A stretch of DNA of 64,000 nucleotides, from contig NZ_PZJU01000048.1 in the NCBI RefSeq assembly GCF_003206715.1, forward strand, positions 1 to 64,000, read 5' to 3'. This DNA is from Salinicola peritrichatus. Its GTDB lineage: Bacteria; Pseudomonadota; Gammaproteobacteria; Pseudomonadales; Halomonadaceae. The notes under the pieces were generated by a model. It made no database searches. It was not told the origin of the DNA and saw nothing but the letters and a program-made list of their open reading frames with translations. Below, one piece after another: positions 28,293 through 37,674 of the stretch (positions are counted from its first letter, which is position 1; each line of letters starts with the position of its first letter). The position numbers and the translations under genes are program-made.

Positions 28293-29273
28293 TCAGGCCG
28301 CGCGCATCGGTTCCATCCCGCGCCAGGCATGAAGGTAGAAGCCGAGGTAGCGCAAGGCGACGTAGCCGACGATGACGCTGGCGACGATCACTTCGAACGT
28401 TGCCAGGCCGTGGACGATGGCGATGTCGTGCGGCCGGAAGCCTTGGGTCTGCATCCAGACGGCGGTCTTCGCCAGTGCCGTGGCGCCGATCACCATCGGG
28501 AAGGTGAAGGCGGCGTAGCCCGGACTGTAGGGCAGCCGCAGCAGCTTGAAGAAGGCCAGGTAGATGATCAGCGTCATCAGCACCGCGATGCCGCCCAGCA
28601 GGGCCACCAGCAGCGGTGACGGCTCGGCCACCACGCTGAGATAGCCGGCGAGCGACAGGCTGGCCGGGGCCGCCATGATGGCGATGGTCGGCTTGGCCGG
28701 ATCGGGGATCTCGGGTGCGAAGATCAGCCGGTAGATCATCACCGGCAGCAGCACGGCGTAGAGCAGCATGCCGAAGTAGAGCAGGCCGATGGCCAGCGAA
28801 TGCAGGGAAGCCACGCCCGGGAAGGCGACGTCGGCGACGATGATGCCCACGGGTGGCACGAACCATGCCGGCACCATGTGGTGAAGCTCGAACTTGCGAA
28901 TGCGGTGGATGACGAACGCGGTGAGAAAGACCAGGTGCAGCGCCACCGCCGCCAGCCACAGCGCAATGCCGAAGTTCATCGAGAGCCATTCGCCCACTGC
29001 CTTGGAGACCACCATGCTGGCCATGGCGAAGGTCGGCACCACGCTGCCGACCACCGGGTGCGCCAGGTCGGCCCACAGCAGACGCGGGTGAAGCAGGAAC
29101 TTGGCGCACAGAATCAGCAGCAGTGCGCCACCCAGGGCGGCTCCGGTGAGCTGGGCAAGACCGCCGAGCGGGGCGAAGCTTTCCCAACACCAGCCCAGGC
29201 TGGAAATGCCCAGCGCCAACCCGGCCATGGGTGTCGGAGCGTGCTGCAATCGCTGGAACAAGGTGGTGGCCAT
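28293..29273 (-). CDS. TDT-family (TehA/SLAC1-like) membrane transporter
   Basis: 326 residues with about ten membrane helices (for example LALGISSLGWCWESFAPLGG and FLTAFVIHRIRKFELHHMVPAWFVPPVGIIVA). The segment with HHMVPAWFVPPVG matches the tellurite-resistance/dicarboxylate transporter family; members export sulfite, malate or anions. A divergently oriented LysR gene starts 120 bases away, and the regulator probably controls this exporter. The substrate is not determinable from sequence. Confidence 0.84.
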   Translation of the reverse strand: MATTLFQRLQHAPTPMAGLALGISSLGWCWESFAPLGGLAQLTGAALGGALLLILCAKFLLHPRLLWADLAHPVVGSVVPTFAMASMVVSKAVGEWLSMNFGIALWLAAVALHLVFLTAFVIHRIRKFELHHMVPAWFVPPVGIIVADVAFPGVASLHSLAIGLLYFGMLLYAVLLPVMIYRLIFAPEIPDPAKPTIAIMAAPASLSLAGYLSVVAEPSPLLVALLGGIAVLMTLIIYLAFFKLLRLPYSPGYAAFTFPMVIGATALAKTAVWMQTQGFRPHDIAIVHGLATFEVIVASVIVGYVALRYLGFYLHAWRGMEPMRAA

Positions 29274-29394
29274 GGATATGCCCTCTGACGGAGTGGCTTT
29301 ACCTTATGGCATTTTGCGCTATCGTTATATTTTAACTTTTTTCACATTTAGTTTTATTATATTTAACGATTCATTGATGAGGTGCCGGAAGCCG
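29274..29394. promoter_or_regulatory. AT-rich divergent promoter region between transporter and LysR gene
   Basis: About 75 bases in the middle are strikingly AT-rich (29310-29375), with several T/A runs, in contrast to the GC-rich neighbours. It is the only spacer for two divergent promoters. LysR family members usually bind T-N11-A dyads in such spacers; no single site stands out. Confidence 0.5.
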
Positions 29395-30303
29395 ATGCCG
29401 AGATCCGTGACGTTCCGCCAACTCGAAGTTTTCGTCGCCGTCGCCCGCGAACGCACCTTGACCACGGCGGCGCAGCGCCTGTTCCTGAGCAAACCCGCGG
29501 TGAGCATCGCCCTGGGCGAGCTGGAGAAGCAGTGCGGCCATGCCCTGTTCGATCGCCACCGCAACCGTCTCTATCTCAACGACCACGGCCGGCGCCTGTT
29601 GCCGCTGGCGGATGAACTGCTGGCGCGGGGCGACGTCATCTCGCAACTGTTCGACGATGCGGCACTGGGCGGCCATCTGCATATCGGCGCCAGTTACACC
29701 ATTGGTCATCAACTACTGCCCTGGCTGCTACGGGCCTTTCGCGAGCAGACCGGACACCGCCAGCAACAGGTCACCATTGCCAACAGCGCGGCTATCTGCC
29801 ATGCGCTGGAATCGTTCGATCTCGACCTGGGAATGATCGAAGGGCGTGTCGCCGACGAGCGGTTTCACGTCATTCCCTGGCGTCACGACCGCATGCTGGT
29901 GGCCGCTTCGGCGGATCACCCACTGGCGGGCCGCCAGGCCGTCGAGATCGACGAACTGGCCGAGCACGAATGGTTGCTGCGCGAGCCGGGCTCGGGCACA
30001 CGCGAGCAGTTCATGCGCTTCATCGCGCCGCGACTGCCGCAGTGGCGACTGGGACTGGAGATCAATTCCGCCGAGGCGATCATCAATGCCGCGGCGGTGG
30101 GGTTGGGGTTGACCTGCTTGTCCGAGCTCGAAGCGCGCCATGCCTTGCGCGACGGCCGCCTGGTCGAGATCGGCCTGGGTTGGGAGATGACGCGCGAGTT
30201 CAGCCTGGTGCTGCACCGTGACAAGTATCGCAGCCCGCTGATCGAGCGCTTTCTCGAGTTCTGCCGGCAGTACGACGACGCCCGGCCGATCGGCGCGGCC
30301 TGA
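29395..30303 (+). CDS. LysR-family transcriptional regulator
   Basis: 302 residues from ATG 29395 (GGAAG upstream); ATG 29376 is an alternative. N-terminal winged helix-turn-helix FRQLEVFVAVARERTLTTAAQRLFLSKPAVSIALGELEKQCGHALFDR (residues 5-55). The C-terminal ligand domain belongs to the CysB-like/substrate-binding type, with LDLGMIEGRV and GLGLTCLSE. It is divergent from the TDT transporter. The inducer is unknown. Confidence 0.88.
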   Translation: MPRSVTFRQLEVFVAVARERTLTTAAQRLFLSKPAVSIALGELEKQCGHALFDRHRNRLYLNDHGRRLLPLADELLARGDVISQLFDDAALGGHLHIGASYTIGHQLLPWLLRAFREQTGHRQQQVTIANSAAICHALESFDLDLGMIEGRVADERFHVIPWRHDRMLVAASADHPLAGRQAVEIDELAEHEWLLREPGSGTREQFMRFIAPRLPQWRLGLEINSAEAIINAAAVGLGLTCLSELEARHALRDGRLVEIGLGWEMTREFSLVLHRDKYRSPLIERFLEFCRQYDDARPIGAA

Positions 30304-30372
30304 GGGAGTGGTGGGCAATGGCCTGACGACCGCCCTATGCTGGATAGTATCTGCATCCGACAGGAGCCGAGC

Positions 30373-30885
30373 ATGACGGACAAGCCCCAGCGCCCCGAGC
30401 CGGACGAGGAGACCATCCGCCTGGCCACGGAGGTCTTCAATGCCGCGCGCCACGGCGACAGCGAGCGCCTGCGCCAACTGCTGGCCCACGGGCTGACGCC
30501 CAACCTGCGCAATCACAACGGCGACAGTCTGGTGATGCTGGCCAGTTATCACGAACATCTGGAGACCGCGCGGGTGCTGCTCGAGTACGGTGCCGACCCC
30601 GAACTCCACAACGATCGCGGTCAGAGTCCGTTGGCCGGCGCCGCCTTCAAGGGCAATCTGGCAATGGTCAAGCTGCTGTTGGAGAACGGCGCGGGCATCA
30701 ACGCCGCCTCGCCGGACGGCAAGACGGGATTGATGTTCGCGGCGATGTTCGACAACGTCGAGATCGTCGAATACCTGCTGGCCCAGGGGGCCGATCCCAC
30801 GCTCAGAGACAGTCGCGGCATGACCGCCGGAGACCTGGCGACGATGATGGGAGCCGAGCGGGCGTCGAAGTTGCTGGCGGGATGA
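30373..30885 (+). CDS. ankyrin-repeat protein
   Basis: 170 residues from ATG 30373 with AGGAG upstream. Four ankyrin units, each with the helix-turn-helix pattern: DSERLRQLLAHGLTPNLRN, HLETARVLLEYGADPELHN, NLAMVKLLLENGAGINAAS and NVEIVEYLLAQGADPTLRD. There is no signal peptide. Small stand-alone proteins of this kind are common in gammaproteobacteria, sometimes next to catalase; the partner here is unknown. Confidence 0.85.
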   Translation: MTDKPQRPEPDEETIRLATEVFNAARHGDSERLRQLLAHGLTPNLRNHNGDSLVMLASYHEHLETARVLLEYGADPELHNDRGQSPLAGAAFKGNLAMVKLLLENGAGINAASPDGKTGLMFAAMFDNVEIVEYLLAQGADPTLRDSRGMTAGDLATMMGAERASKLLAG

Positions 30886-30944
30886 TCTGGTGTCGGCCCG
30901 GCGTTCATGGCCGTGGGGCGCCGCAATCTCCGGGCCGCGCAGAC

Positions 30945-31409
30945 CTAGCCGCCGAGGAACGAGGACGCGGCACGATCGGCGATCGCACCGCAGACGCGCT
31001 CGCCCACTTGATCCTTGAGATTGCTCAGGTTGAAGGTCTGGCCGTCATCGCCCTGGAGCAGACCGCTAAGACCCTGTTGATAGCCCTGACTCTGTTCGGC
31101 CTGGCTCTCGCCACCGAGCTTTTCCATCAGCTGTTCCTTGACCTGGTCGGTGGCGCTGGCGGTGTAGCCCTGCTCCTGGCAATAGCCCAGCACGCCGGCC
31201 ACGTTCTGCAGGCTGCCGAGATCGAACGAGCCCGAGCCTAGCGAACTGAGCAAAGAGGTGCCGCTGGCCGAGCTGGTACCTTGCGCGGATTGCCCGGAGA
31301 GCATGTCGCCGGCGCTTTTCTTGACGCTGTCGAAGCTCAACGCCACGGCCAGGGGCGAGATGACGATGGAGGCCGCGACGAGGGTGGCGGAGAGAAGTCG
31401 AAGTTTCAT
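30945..31409 (-). CDS. DUF2501 (YjjA-like) secreted protein
   Basis: 154 residues from ATG 31409 (AAGGA 6 bases upstream); the frame runs further upstream but the signal peptide sets the start. Signal peptide 1-23 ending AVALS. The mature part is Ser/Gly-rich (SAQGTSSASGTSLLSSLGSGSFDLGSLQ), followed by a helical region GYCQEQGYTASATDQVKEQLMEKL and a C-terminal Gly-Gly. The family is uncharacterised. It is probably periplasmic. Confidence 0.8.
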   Translation of the reverse strand: MKLRLLSATLVAASIVISPLAVALSFDSVKKSAGDMLSGQSAQGTSSASGTSLLSSLGSGSFDLGSLQNVAGVLGYCQEQGYTASATDQVKEQLMEKLGGESQAEQSQGYQQGLSGLLQGDDGQTFNLSNLKDQVGERVCGAIADRAASSFLGG

Positions 31410-31571
31410 GGGCATTCCTTGGCTGGATGAAGGGAAGCGGAGCTTCCGATGCAGCATGCAAAACGGTGCGCTGAAACGGCAACAGACCCTAATCAAAAGT
31501 GCGAATGTTGTCCAAGGAATCGTCTCCAGCGAACCCGCTGGCGCCCAGTATGGTCTAGGCTGAATCGGAGA

Positions 31572-31584
31572 TTACGGTCCGTAA
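31572..31584. promoter_or_regulatory. 13-bp palindrome before a small gene
   Basis: TTACGGTCCGTAA reads the same on both strands and ends 18 bases before the ATG at 31603. It could be an operator. No repeat of it was noticed at other promoters in the window. Confidence 0.35.
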
Positions 31585-31602
31585 GCGTATAAAGGAGACG
31601 TT

Positions 31603-31791
31603 ATGATCATCACCGTAGGCGATTTCAAGCGTATGCTCGACGAATTCGACGACCAACTCGAGTTGAGTTTCAGCGGTCTCGAGTATCATCGGATCTCGCA
31701 AACCGGCGACAAGCTCGTGCAGGTCGAGTTCGAAGAGAAGGTTTTCAAGGACAAGACCGGGCATATCCAGGTGCACTCCGAGAAGCACTGA
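31603..31791 (+). CDS. small acidic conserved protein, function unknown
   Basis: 62 residues; ATG preceded by AAAGGAG, a strong ribosome-binding site. The protein is acidic and amphipathic (VGDFKRMLDEFDDQLELSFSGLEYHRI), with no signal peptide, membrane helix or cysteine. Its N-terminus TVGDFKRMLDEFDD resembles short proteins annotated as hypothetical in related bacteria. A terminator follows. Confidence 0.65.
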   Translation: MIITVGDFKRMLDEFDDQLELSFSGLEYHRISQTGDKLVQVEFEEKVFKDKTGHIQVHSEKH

Positions 31792-31870
31792 AGCTTTTCT
31801 CTTCCTGGCTCATGGCGCTATGCGTGCGCGGTAATGAAGGCGGCGCCAACCGGGGCGCCGTCGTCGTCTG

Positions 31871-31904
31871 GCCGGTCGCTGGCATTTCGCCGACCGGCGC
31901 TTTT
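31871..31904 (+). terminator. rho-independent terminator after the 62-residue gene
   Basis: GCCGGTCG (31871-31878) pairs with CGACCGGC (31891-31898), followed by GC and TTTT (31901-31904). A second short GGCGCC dyad lies just upstream. Confidence 0.7.
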
Positions 31905-31942
31905 CCGTTACCGTTGTGGTCCATTTGGCAGGGACGGCAGAC

Positions 31943-33166
31943 ATGCAGGATCCAAATCCCATCACTCAGGTCCCCATCATTCAGATTGATGTGGCCATCG
32001 TTGGAGCGGGGCCGATCGGACTCTGCTTCGCCAACGCGCTGTCGCGCCGGGGCGTGAGTTCGGTGCTGATCGATCGGCAGTCGCGTTCCAGCCTCGAGAC
32101 CCCGGGCAATGACGGTCGCGAGATCGCGCTGACCCGGGCGTCGCAGCAGATTCTCGACAAGCTCGACGTGTGGCCGCGGGTCGATCCCGTCGAACGGGCG
32201 CGGATGCGCGCCGCCAAGGTTTTCGATGGGCAGTCGCTCTTCGCCATGCAGATTGCGCCCGCCGCTTCCCGCGACGAGCCGCTGGGCTGCCTGGTGCCCA
32301 ACCAGGTGATCCGGCGCGCGGCCTATGCGGCAGTAAGCGCTTCCGGACCGGGGCGGGCCGAGGTGCTGTGGCGGAATGAGAGCGAAATCGAGGCTTTTCA
32401 GGCCGACGACGCGCAAGTCGAGATCCGGCTGCGCGGTGGCGAGAGGCTGCACGCCGCGCTGCTCGTGGCCGCGGATGGGCGGTTTTCCGCAACCCGCCGC
32501 GCCATCGGCGTTCCCGCTCATATCTACCAGCACGGCCAGCATATGCTGGTCTGTCGCATGCGGCACGAACAGGCTCATGATCAAACCGCCTGGGAATGGT
32601 TCGGTCACGGTCAGACACTGGCGCTGTTGCCGGTCGATACGCACTGCTCCTCGGTGGTGCTGACGCTGCCGCCGGCGGAAATGGAGGCGCAGCTGGCAAT
32701 GCCGCAGGCGGCGTTCGAGGCCGATATCACCCGCCGTTTCGACGGTCGCCTCGGTGAGATGCACCAGGCCGGCGAAGCGCATCGCTATCCTTTGGCGAGC
32801 GTCTATGCCGAGCGTTTCGTGGATCGGCGGCAGGCACTGATCGGCGATGCGGCCGTCGGCATGCATCCGGTGACCGCCCATGGCTTCAACCTGGGGCTGG
32901 AAGGATTGTGGCGGCTGGCGACGCTGATCGGCGACGCGCGAAGCGAAGGACGTGATATCGCTTCGCGCCCGCTGCTGGCGCGCTATCAGCGGGAACAGCG
33001 GCTTGCCACCGGGCCGCTGTTCGCCGCGACGCTGGCAATCGTCGGCCTCTATACCGATGATCGCAAGCCGGCGCGCTGGCTACGCAAGGCGGTGCTGCGG
33101 GCAGGAGACGCGGCCTGGCCGGTGCGCCGCCTGATCGCCGGCCACCTGATGCGCTCCGCTGGTTGA
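31943..33166 (+). CDS. UbiH/UbiF/UbiM-family FAD monooxygenase (ubiquinone hydroxylase)
   Basis: 407 residues from ATG 31943. FAD motif VAIVGAGPIGLCFANAL near residue 18, a central LVAADGRFSATRRAIG (DG motif), and the second FAD motif ALIGDAAVGMHPVTAHGFNLGLEGLWRL. These are the hallmarks of the ubiquinone-biosynthesis hydroxylase family. Which ring position it hydroxylates (UbiF-, UbiM- or UbiH-like) cannot be decided by eye. It stands alone, with no ubi genes adjacent. Confidence 0.83.
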   Translation: MQDPNPITQVPIIQIDVAIVGAGPIGLCFANALSRRGVSSVLIDRQSRSSLETPGNDGREIALTRASQQILDKLDVWPRVDPVERARMRAAKVFDGQSLFAMQIAPAASRDEPLGCLVPNQVIRRAAYAAVSASGPGRAEVLWRNESEIEAFQADDAQVEIRLRGGERLHAALLVAADGRFSATRRAIGVPAHIYQHGQHMLVCRMRHEQAHDQTAWEWFGHGQTLALLPVDTHCSSVVLTLPPAEMEAQLAMPQAAFEADITRRFDGRLGEMHQAGEAHRYPLASVYAERFVDRRQALIGDAAVGMHPVTAHGFNLGLEGLWRLATLIGDARSEGRDIASRPLLARYQREQRLATGPLFAATLAIVGLYTDDRKPARWLRKAVLRAGDAAWPVRRLIAGHLMRSAG

Positions 33167-33371
33167 GCCGGGCGGCGGGCGGCCGCCGATGCGCGGCTGG
33201 CCCTTGTGCCTGGCATCGTGGGCGCTACCATGGGCTCCGATCGGTCGCTGTCGGCCTGGCGCCCGGTTTTCCGGTATCATTCAGGCTTTGTCGTCCCGGT
33301 CATCGCGGTCGGTATCGAGAACGACAGGATCAAGAATCGAAGGCGACGCCATTCTCTTCAGAGGAATTCAC

Positions 33372-34274
33372 ATGGATCTCGCAATGGTAGGTCTGGGGCG
33401 CATGGGCGCCAACATGGCCGAGCGGTTGGTGCGCGACGGGCACCGTGTGGTGGGTTACGACCCGAGCAAGGAAGCGGTCGCCAAGGCGGCGGAAAAGGGC
33501 ATCGAGTCGGCGGCATCGCTGGCGGCCGCCGTCGAGGCGTTGCCGTCGCCCAAAATCGTTTGGTTGATGGTCCCGGCCGGCCCGCCGGTGGACAAGTTGA
33601 TTGCCGAACTGGAACCGCTGTTGACGACCGATGACATCCTCATCGACGGCGGCAACTCCATGTACAAGGACACCGTGCGTCGCGCCGAATACCTGCGCGA
33701 GCGACACATCCACAGCATCGACGTGGGCACCAGCGGCGGCGTGTGGGGGCTACAGGAAGGCTACAGCATGATGGTCGGCGGCGAAGCGTCCATCGTCGAT
33801 TCGCTCAGGCCGTTGTTCGAGAGCCTGGCGCCGGCCGCCGACAAGGGCTGGGGGCATGTCGGGCCCAATGGTGCCGGTCACTTCACCAAGATGGTTCACA
33901 ACGGTATCGAGTACGGCATGATGCAGGCCTTCGCCGAGGGCTTCGCGATCATGGAGCGCAAGGATTTCGATCTCGATCTGCATCAGGTCGCCGAGATCTG
34001 GCGCCACGGCAGCGTGGTGCGTTCCTGGCTGCTCGATCTGACCGCCAACGCGCTGGACAAGAACCCGTCGCTGGCCGGGATTGCGCCGTTCGTCTCCGAC
34101 TCCGGCGAGGGGCGCTGGACCGTAGCCGAGGCGATCGAACTCGATGTCAGCGCGCCGGTCATTACCCTGTCGCTGCTCGAACGCTTGCGCTCGCGCGAAA
34201 AGGACTCGTATGGTGACAAGCTGCTCTCGGCCATGCGTAACGAGTTCGGGGGCCACGCGATCAAGAAAGGATGA
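33372..34274 (+). CDS. 6-phosphogluconate dehydrogenase, short (decarboxylating) form
   Basis: 300 residues from ATG 33372 with GAGGAA upstream. N-terminal NAD(P) motif MVGLGRMGANMAERL, then VWLMVPAG, DGGNSMYKDT, the catalytic Lys in GAGHFTKMVHNGIEYGMMQAFAEG and SDSGEGRW. Length of about 300 marks the GndA/YqeC-type short enzyme rather than the 470-residue Gnd. It oxidises 6-phosphogluconate to ribulose 5-phosphate in the pentose phosphate pathway. Confidence 0.9.
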   Translation: MDLAMVGLGRMGANMAERLVRDGHRVVGYDPSKEAVAKAAEKGIESAASLAAAVEALPSPKIVWLMVPAGPPVDKLIAELEPLLTTDDILIDGGNSMYKDTVRRAEYLRERHIHSIDVGTSGGVWGLQEGYSMMVGGEASIVDSLRPLFESLAPAADKGWGHVGPNGAGHFTKMVHNGIEYGMMQAFAEGFAIMERKDFDLDLHQVAEIWRHGSVVRSWLLDLTANALDKNPSLAGIAPFVSDSGEGRWTVAEAIELDVSAPVITLSLLERLRSREKDSYGDKLLSAMRNEFGGHAIKKG

Positions 34275-34285
34275 GCCACTGACGC

Positions 34286-34314
34286 TCGTGGTGCGATCCG
34301 TCTTCGCACCACGA
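34286..34314. terminator. hairpin between convergent genes
   Basis: TCGTGGTGCGA (34286-34296) and TCGCACCACGA (34304-34314) form a perfect 11-bp stem with a 7-base loop. It is centred in the 52 bases between the gnd-like gene and the TctC gene, so it can serve both strands. No T-run follows, so efficiency is uncertain. Confidence 0.65.
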
Positions 34315-34326
34315 ACGCCAGGGTCG

Positions 34327-35334
34327 TTACATCAGGCCAATCTGCTGCGACAGATCGCGAATCTCGGCGATTTGCTCATCCAGGAACGTCTTGAACTCGT
34401 CACCGGAAAGATGGAACGGCATCAGTCCGTTGGCCTCCATGATCGCCTTCCACGAGTCGCTGTCGTAGATGGTGTTCAGCGCGTCCTCCCAATAGGCCTG
34501 AGCCTCTTTCGATGCCCCTTTCGGTATGTAGAATCCGCGCCAATTGGGGCCGATGACATCGAAGCCCTGCTCCTTGGCGGTGGGGATCTCGGCATAGTCA
34601 CCGTCGAGTCTTTCGGGCGACAGCACCGCCAGTACGCGCAGATCCCCCGATTCGATGAACCCTTTGGCTTCTGAAATATCCCCCGAGTAGGCCTCGACAT
34701 GACCGCCGATGACTTGGGTGATCGAGGTGCTTCCCCCGTTGCTGGCCAACCAGGGAATGGCTGACAGGTCCTTGATGCCGGCGGATTTCGCCAGCATCAG
34801 AACCTTGAGATGATCCCAACCTCCCGCCCCGCTGCCACCGGTGAACTTGATCGCCTTGGGATCGTCCTGAATTGCCTTCATCAGCGCTGGCAGGTCTTGA
34901 ATGGGAGAGTCCTTCTTGACCGCGATGACGCCGTAATCGCTGCCCAGTGTCCCAATCCACTTCACGCTATCCTGATCGGCGGGGTAGCGCCCCTGGGCCA
35001 GTTGACTGGCCATCGCCGTCGAACTGGCGACCAGTAGATTGTCATCGCTATTGCGTTTGCTGAGCACATGGGAGAAAGCGACGGCGCCCGATGCGCCCGG
35101 CATGTTCACCGTTTGCACACCGGCGGGCACCAGGTCGAGCGCCACCAGTTCGTTGGCTACCTGGCGGCAGGTGAAGTCCCACCCGCCACCGGGCGTGCTG
35201 GGTGCCAGGCATTCGACGTTGCGGCCGGGATCGAAGGCAGAGGCCTGGGTGGTGGCCAGCCAGGCGCAGGCTGCCATCAGACAGAGCTTGGGAACGACTT
35301 TCGAACGGCGCTGGGGATGAGACGGCTGATTCAT
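34327..35334 (-). CDS. TctC/Bug-family tripartite tricarboxylate transporter receptor
   Basis: 335 residues. A signal peptide with an extended N-region ends near ATTQASA. The Bug fold shows VECLAPSTPGGGWDFTCRQVANEL, NMPGASGAVAF, then TGGSGAGGWDHLKVLML and PNWRGFYIPKGA. It is a periplasmic receptor for carboxylates such as citrate or tartrate-like acids. The membrane subunits TctA and TctB are not in the window. The LysR gene and dehydrogenase beside it suggest a 2-hydroxyacid or aldol substrate. Confidence 0.87.
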   Translation of the reverse strand: MNQPSHPQRRSKVVPKLCLMAACAWLATTQASAFDPGRNVECLAPSTPGGGWDFTCRQVANELVALDLVPAGVQTVNMPGASGAVAFSHVLSKRNSDDNLLVASSTAMASQLAQGRYPADQDSVKWIGTLGSDYGVIAVKKDSPIQDLPALMKAIQDDPKAIKFTGGSGAGGWDHLKVLMLAKSAGIKDLSAIPWLASNGGSTSITQVIGGHVEAYSGDISEAKGFIESGDLRVLAVLSPERLDGDYAEIPTAKEQGFDVIGPNWRGFYIPKGASKEAQAYWEDALNTIYDSDSWKAIMEANGLMPFHLSGDEFKTFLDEQIAEIRDLSQQIGLM

Positions 35335-35489
35335 GGACGCTTCCCTATGAAGGCTTGTTATGGTCGCTTCGCCTAGACCAGGGCCATGCCATGGTCGGCG
35401 CTAGCGAGGGGTGCCTGTCAGCGTAGGGAGCGCGATAGTCGTCAGCTATAGGACGTTAATCGATAATGGCGGGTATATTTTTTTATGAA

Positions 35490-36398
35490 TCAATAACTCT
35501 TGGTTTCCCTGAAAATCTCGGATCCTTTCTCCTTGAGCAGCGAGATGAGTTCTTCGCAGGCAGGGGGAAGGTAGCCATTCTTGCGTGTCAGTAAGCCAAA
35601 GTGTCGATGCAGGGTCGTCTCCTTGAACGGAATTTCGACGAGAGGCGACGCTTCCTTGTACGCCGATAGATTGCGGCGAGAGACGAAGCTCAGAAGCTGG
35701 GTGCGAGCAAGCAGACGCGGCAGCAGAGCCAAGGAGTTGGTCTCGATCTGAATGGCGGGGGCGGGGAGGCCCAGCTCCTCGAAAGTGTGCTCGAGCCATT
35801 TCCGGGTCGCGACGCTTTTAGCGGGAAGCGCCCACTGGAAATGACGAAGCTGATCGATTTTCGTGACCTGATTGGCGAGCGCATGGTGTCGGCTGGCAAC
35901 CACCACGACCTGATCTTCGACGATGGGGACGCAGTCCAGATCGGCACTCTCCGTCGCGGGCCCAATGACCATATCCAGGTCGTCTCGGCGTAATCCTTCC
36001 AGCAGCACATCACTCATGCCGATGCTCAGCGACAGGCTGACGCCGGGGGTCGACTCGATCAACCGGCTCAGCGCTTCCGGCAACAGGAACTCGGTGATGG
36101 TGGCGGCCGCGCCCAGGCGCATATGGCCGACGAGGCCCTTGGCGTAGTCGGTGATCTCGCGTTGGGTTTCGTCGATGGACTGCATGATGTGCCTGGCGCG
36201 CCTGGCCAGAATCTGGCCGGCCGGCGTCACGATGACCTGCCGCCCTCTGCGCTCGAAGAGCTGGGTCTCCAGCTGCGACTCCAGACGGTCTATGCACTTG
36301 GTCAGAGCGGGCTGGGAAATATGCAGGCGTTCCGACGCGCGACGCAAACTGCCGAGTTGGACGATGGCGGAAAAGTAGCGAAGATCTCGTTCGTTCAT
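35490..36398 (-). CDS. LysR-family regulator of the carboxylate module
   Basis: 302 residues. Helix-turn-helix LRYFSAIVQLGSLRRASERLHISQPALTKCIDRLESQLETQLFERRGR (5-53) with a C-terminal substrate-binding-like domain. It faces away from the dehydrogenase at 36510, with a 111-base AT-rich spacer, and shares strand with tctC. The arrangement suggests it activates the divergent catabolic genes. Confidence 0.88.
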   Translation of the reverse strand: MNERDLRYFSAIVQLGSLRRASERLHISQPALTKCIDRLESQLETQLFERRGRQVIVTPAGQILARRARHIMQSIDETQREITDYAKGLVGHMRLGAAATITEFLLPEALSRLIESTPGVSLSLSIGMSDVLLEGLRRDDLDMVIGPATESADLDCVPIVEDQVVVVASRHHALANQVTKIDQLRHFQWALPAKSVATRKWLEHTFEELGLPAPAIQIETNSLALLPRLLARTQLLSFVSRRNLSAYKEASPLVEIPFKETTLHRHFGLLTRKNGYLPPACEELISLLKEKGSEIFRETKSY

Positions 36399-36509
36399 GA
36401 AAACTAAAAGTTATCAGATGGGTAATAAAAGAGAATAGAAGATATGTTTTTGCCGTTCAATAATGGGCGGAAATCGGCGTCGGCGCCTCGGCAATCCCTC
36501 AGGTGACTC

Positions 36510-37544
36510 ATGAACTATCACGTACTGGTTACGGCTCCCTCTCTCGCGGACGCGGGTCTCAAGCGGCTGCTGGATCGGCAGTGCCAGGTCCATTTCGTGG
36601 ATGACATCGGCAATAGCGAGAGTGTCCGGTGCCTGTTGCAGGAGCATCCCATTGACGCCGTGATCTCTCGCACCATGATGCTGACGGCCGAGATGATGGA
36701 CGCCTGCCCGACCCTGGGCGTGATCGCCAAGCATGGTGTCGGCGTGAGCAACATCGATGTGGAGGCGGCGACGAAGCGCGGTATTGCGGTTTTTTCCACG
36801 CCCGGCGCCAATACCCGCGCGGTGATCGAGTTCACGGTGGGGCTGATGTTCGCCAGTGCGAGGCGCCTGCCGCGTTTCGACCGTTCGGTGCGAGGGGGAC
36901 AGTGGTCTCGTGCTGGGGATGGGCTGCAGCTCGAAGGGCGAAGGGTCGGGATCGTCGGGTTCGGTCAGATCGGTCGGGGCGTGGCAACGCTGGCCACGGC
37001 CCTGGGCATGGAGGTCATGGTCTACGACCCCATGGTAGAGGCCAGCGTGATCCAAGGGCAGGGCTTTGTTCCCATGCCGTCGCTGGAATCACTGCTGGCT
37101 CAGAGTCAGATTCTGAGCCTGCACTGTCCGGCGCGCCTGGGTGCACCACCCATGCTCGACGCCGCGGCGCTGGCACTACTGCCTGAGGGGGCGCTGGTCG
37201 TGAACACCGCACGTGGCGAGCTGATCGATGAACCGGCGCTGGCCGTGGCGTTGGCCGAAGGGCGGCTGGGTGGCGCCGCGCTGGACACCTTTGTGCGCGA
37301 GCCCTTGCCCGTCGACAGCCCATTGATGGGGCTGGACAACGTGATCCTGACGCCCCACGTGGCCGGGTCGACGCCTCAAGCACTCGCGAACATGGCGAGC
37401 GGCGCCGTCGAGTGCGCACTGGCTTATCTGGACTGGCGGGCAGGGCTCAAGGCAGATGACCGCGCTGACAATGGCGAGCCCATGAATATCGAGCGGCTGG
37501 CGTCGCTATGTATCAACGACGTCATGCGTCGCTTTGCCGGATAG
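36510..37544 (+). CDS. D-2-hydroxyacid dehydrogenase (SerA-like)
   Basis: 344 residues. NAD motif VGIVGFGQIGRGVATLA, catalytic Arg in VVNTARGELID, Glu in FVREPLP and His in LTPHVAGSTPQALANMA, all in family positions. The protein lacks the ACT domain of full phosphoglycerate dehydrogenases. In cluster with RraA-like aldolase, LysR and TctC it probably oxidises a hydroxyacid taken up from outside. Confidence 0.87.
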   Translation: MNYHVLVTAPSLADAGLKRLLDRQCQVHFVDDIGNSESVRCLLQEHPIDAVISRTMMLTAEMMDACPTLGVIAKHGVGVSNIDVEAATKRGIAVFSTPGANTRAVIEFTVGLMFASARRLPRFDRSVRGGQWSRAGDGLQLEGRRVGIVGFGQIGRGVATLATALGMEVMVYDPMVEASVIQGQGFVPMPSLESLLAQSQILSLHCPARLGAPPMLDAAALALLPEGALVVNTARGELIDEPALAVALAEGRLGGAALDTFVREPLPVDSPLMGLDNVILTPHVAGSTPQALANMASGAVECALAYLDWRAGLKADDRADNGEPMNIERLASLCINDVMRRFAG

Positions 37545-37674
37545 CTTTTGTCTGAGATCAATCGGGGACACCGCTTTGCATCCGCGTGTCGGTAGCGAAT
37601 TGGCTTGCCCGGCCAAGGTTGTCTTACCAACACCGTCTAATCAATACAGTCTTATCCACACAGGACCACCGCCC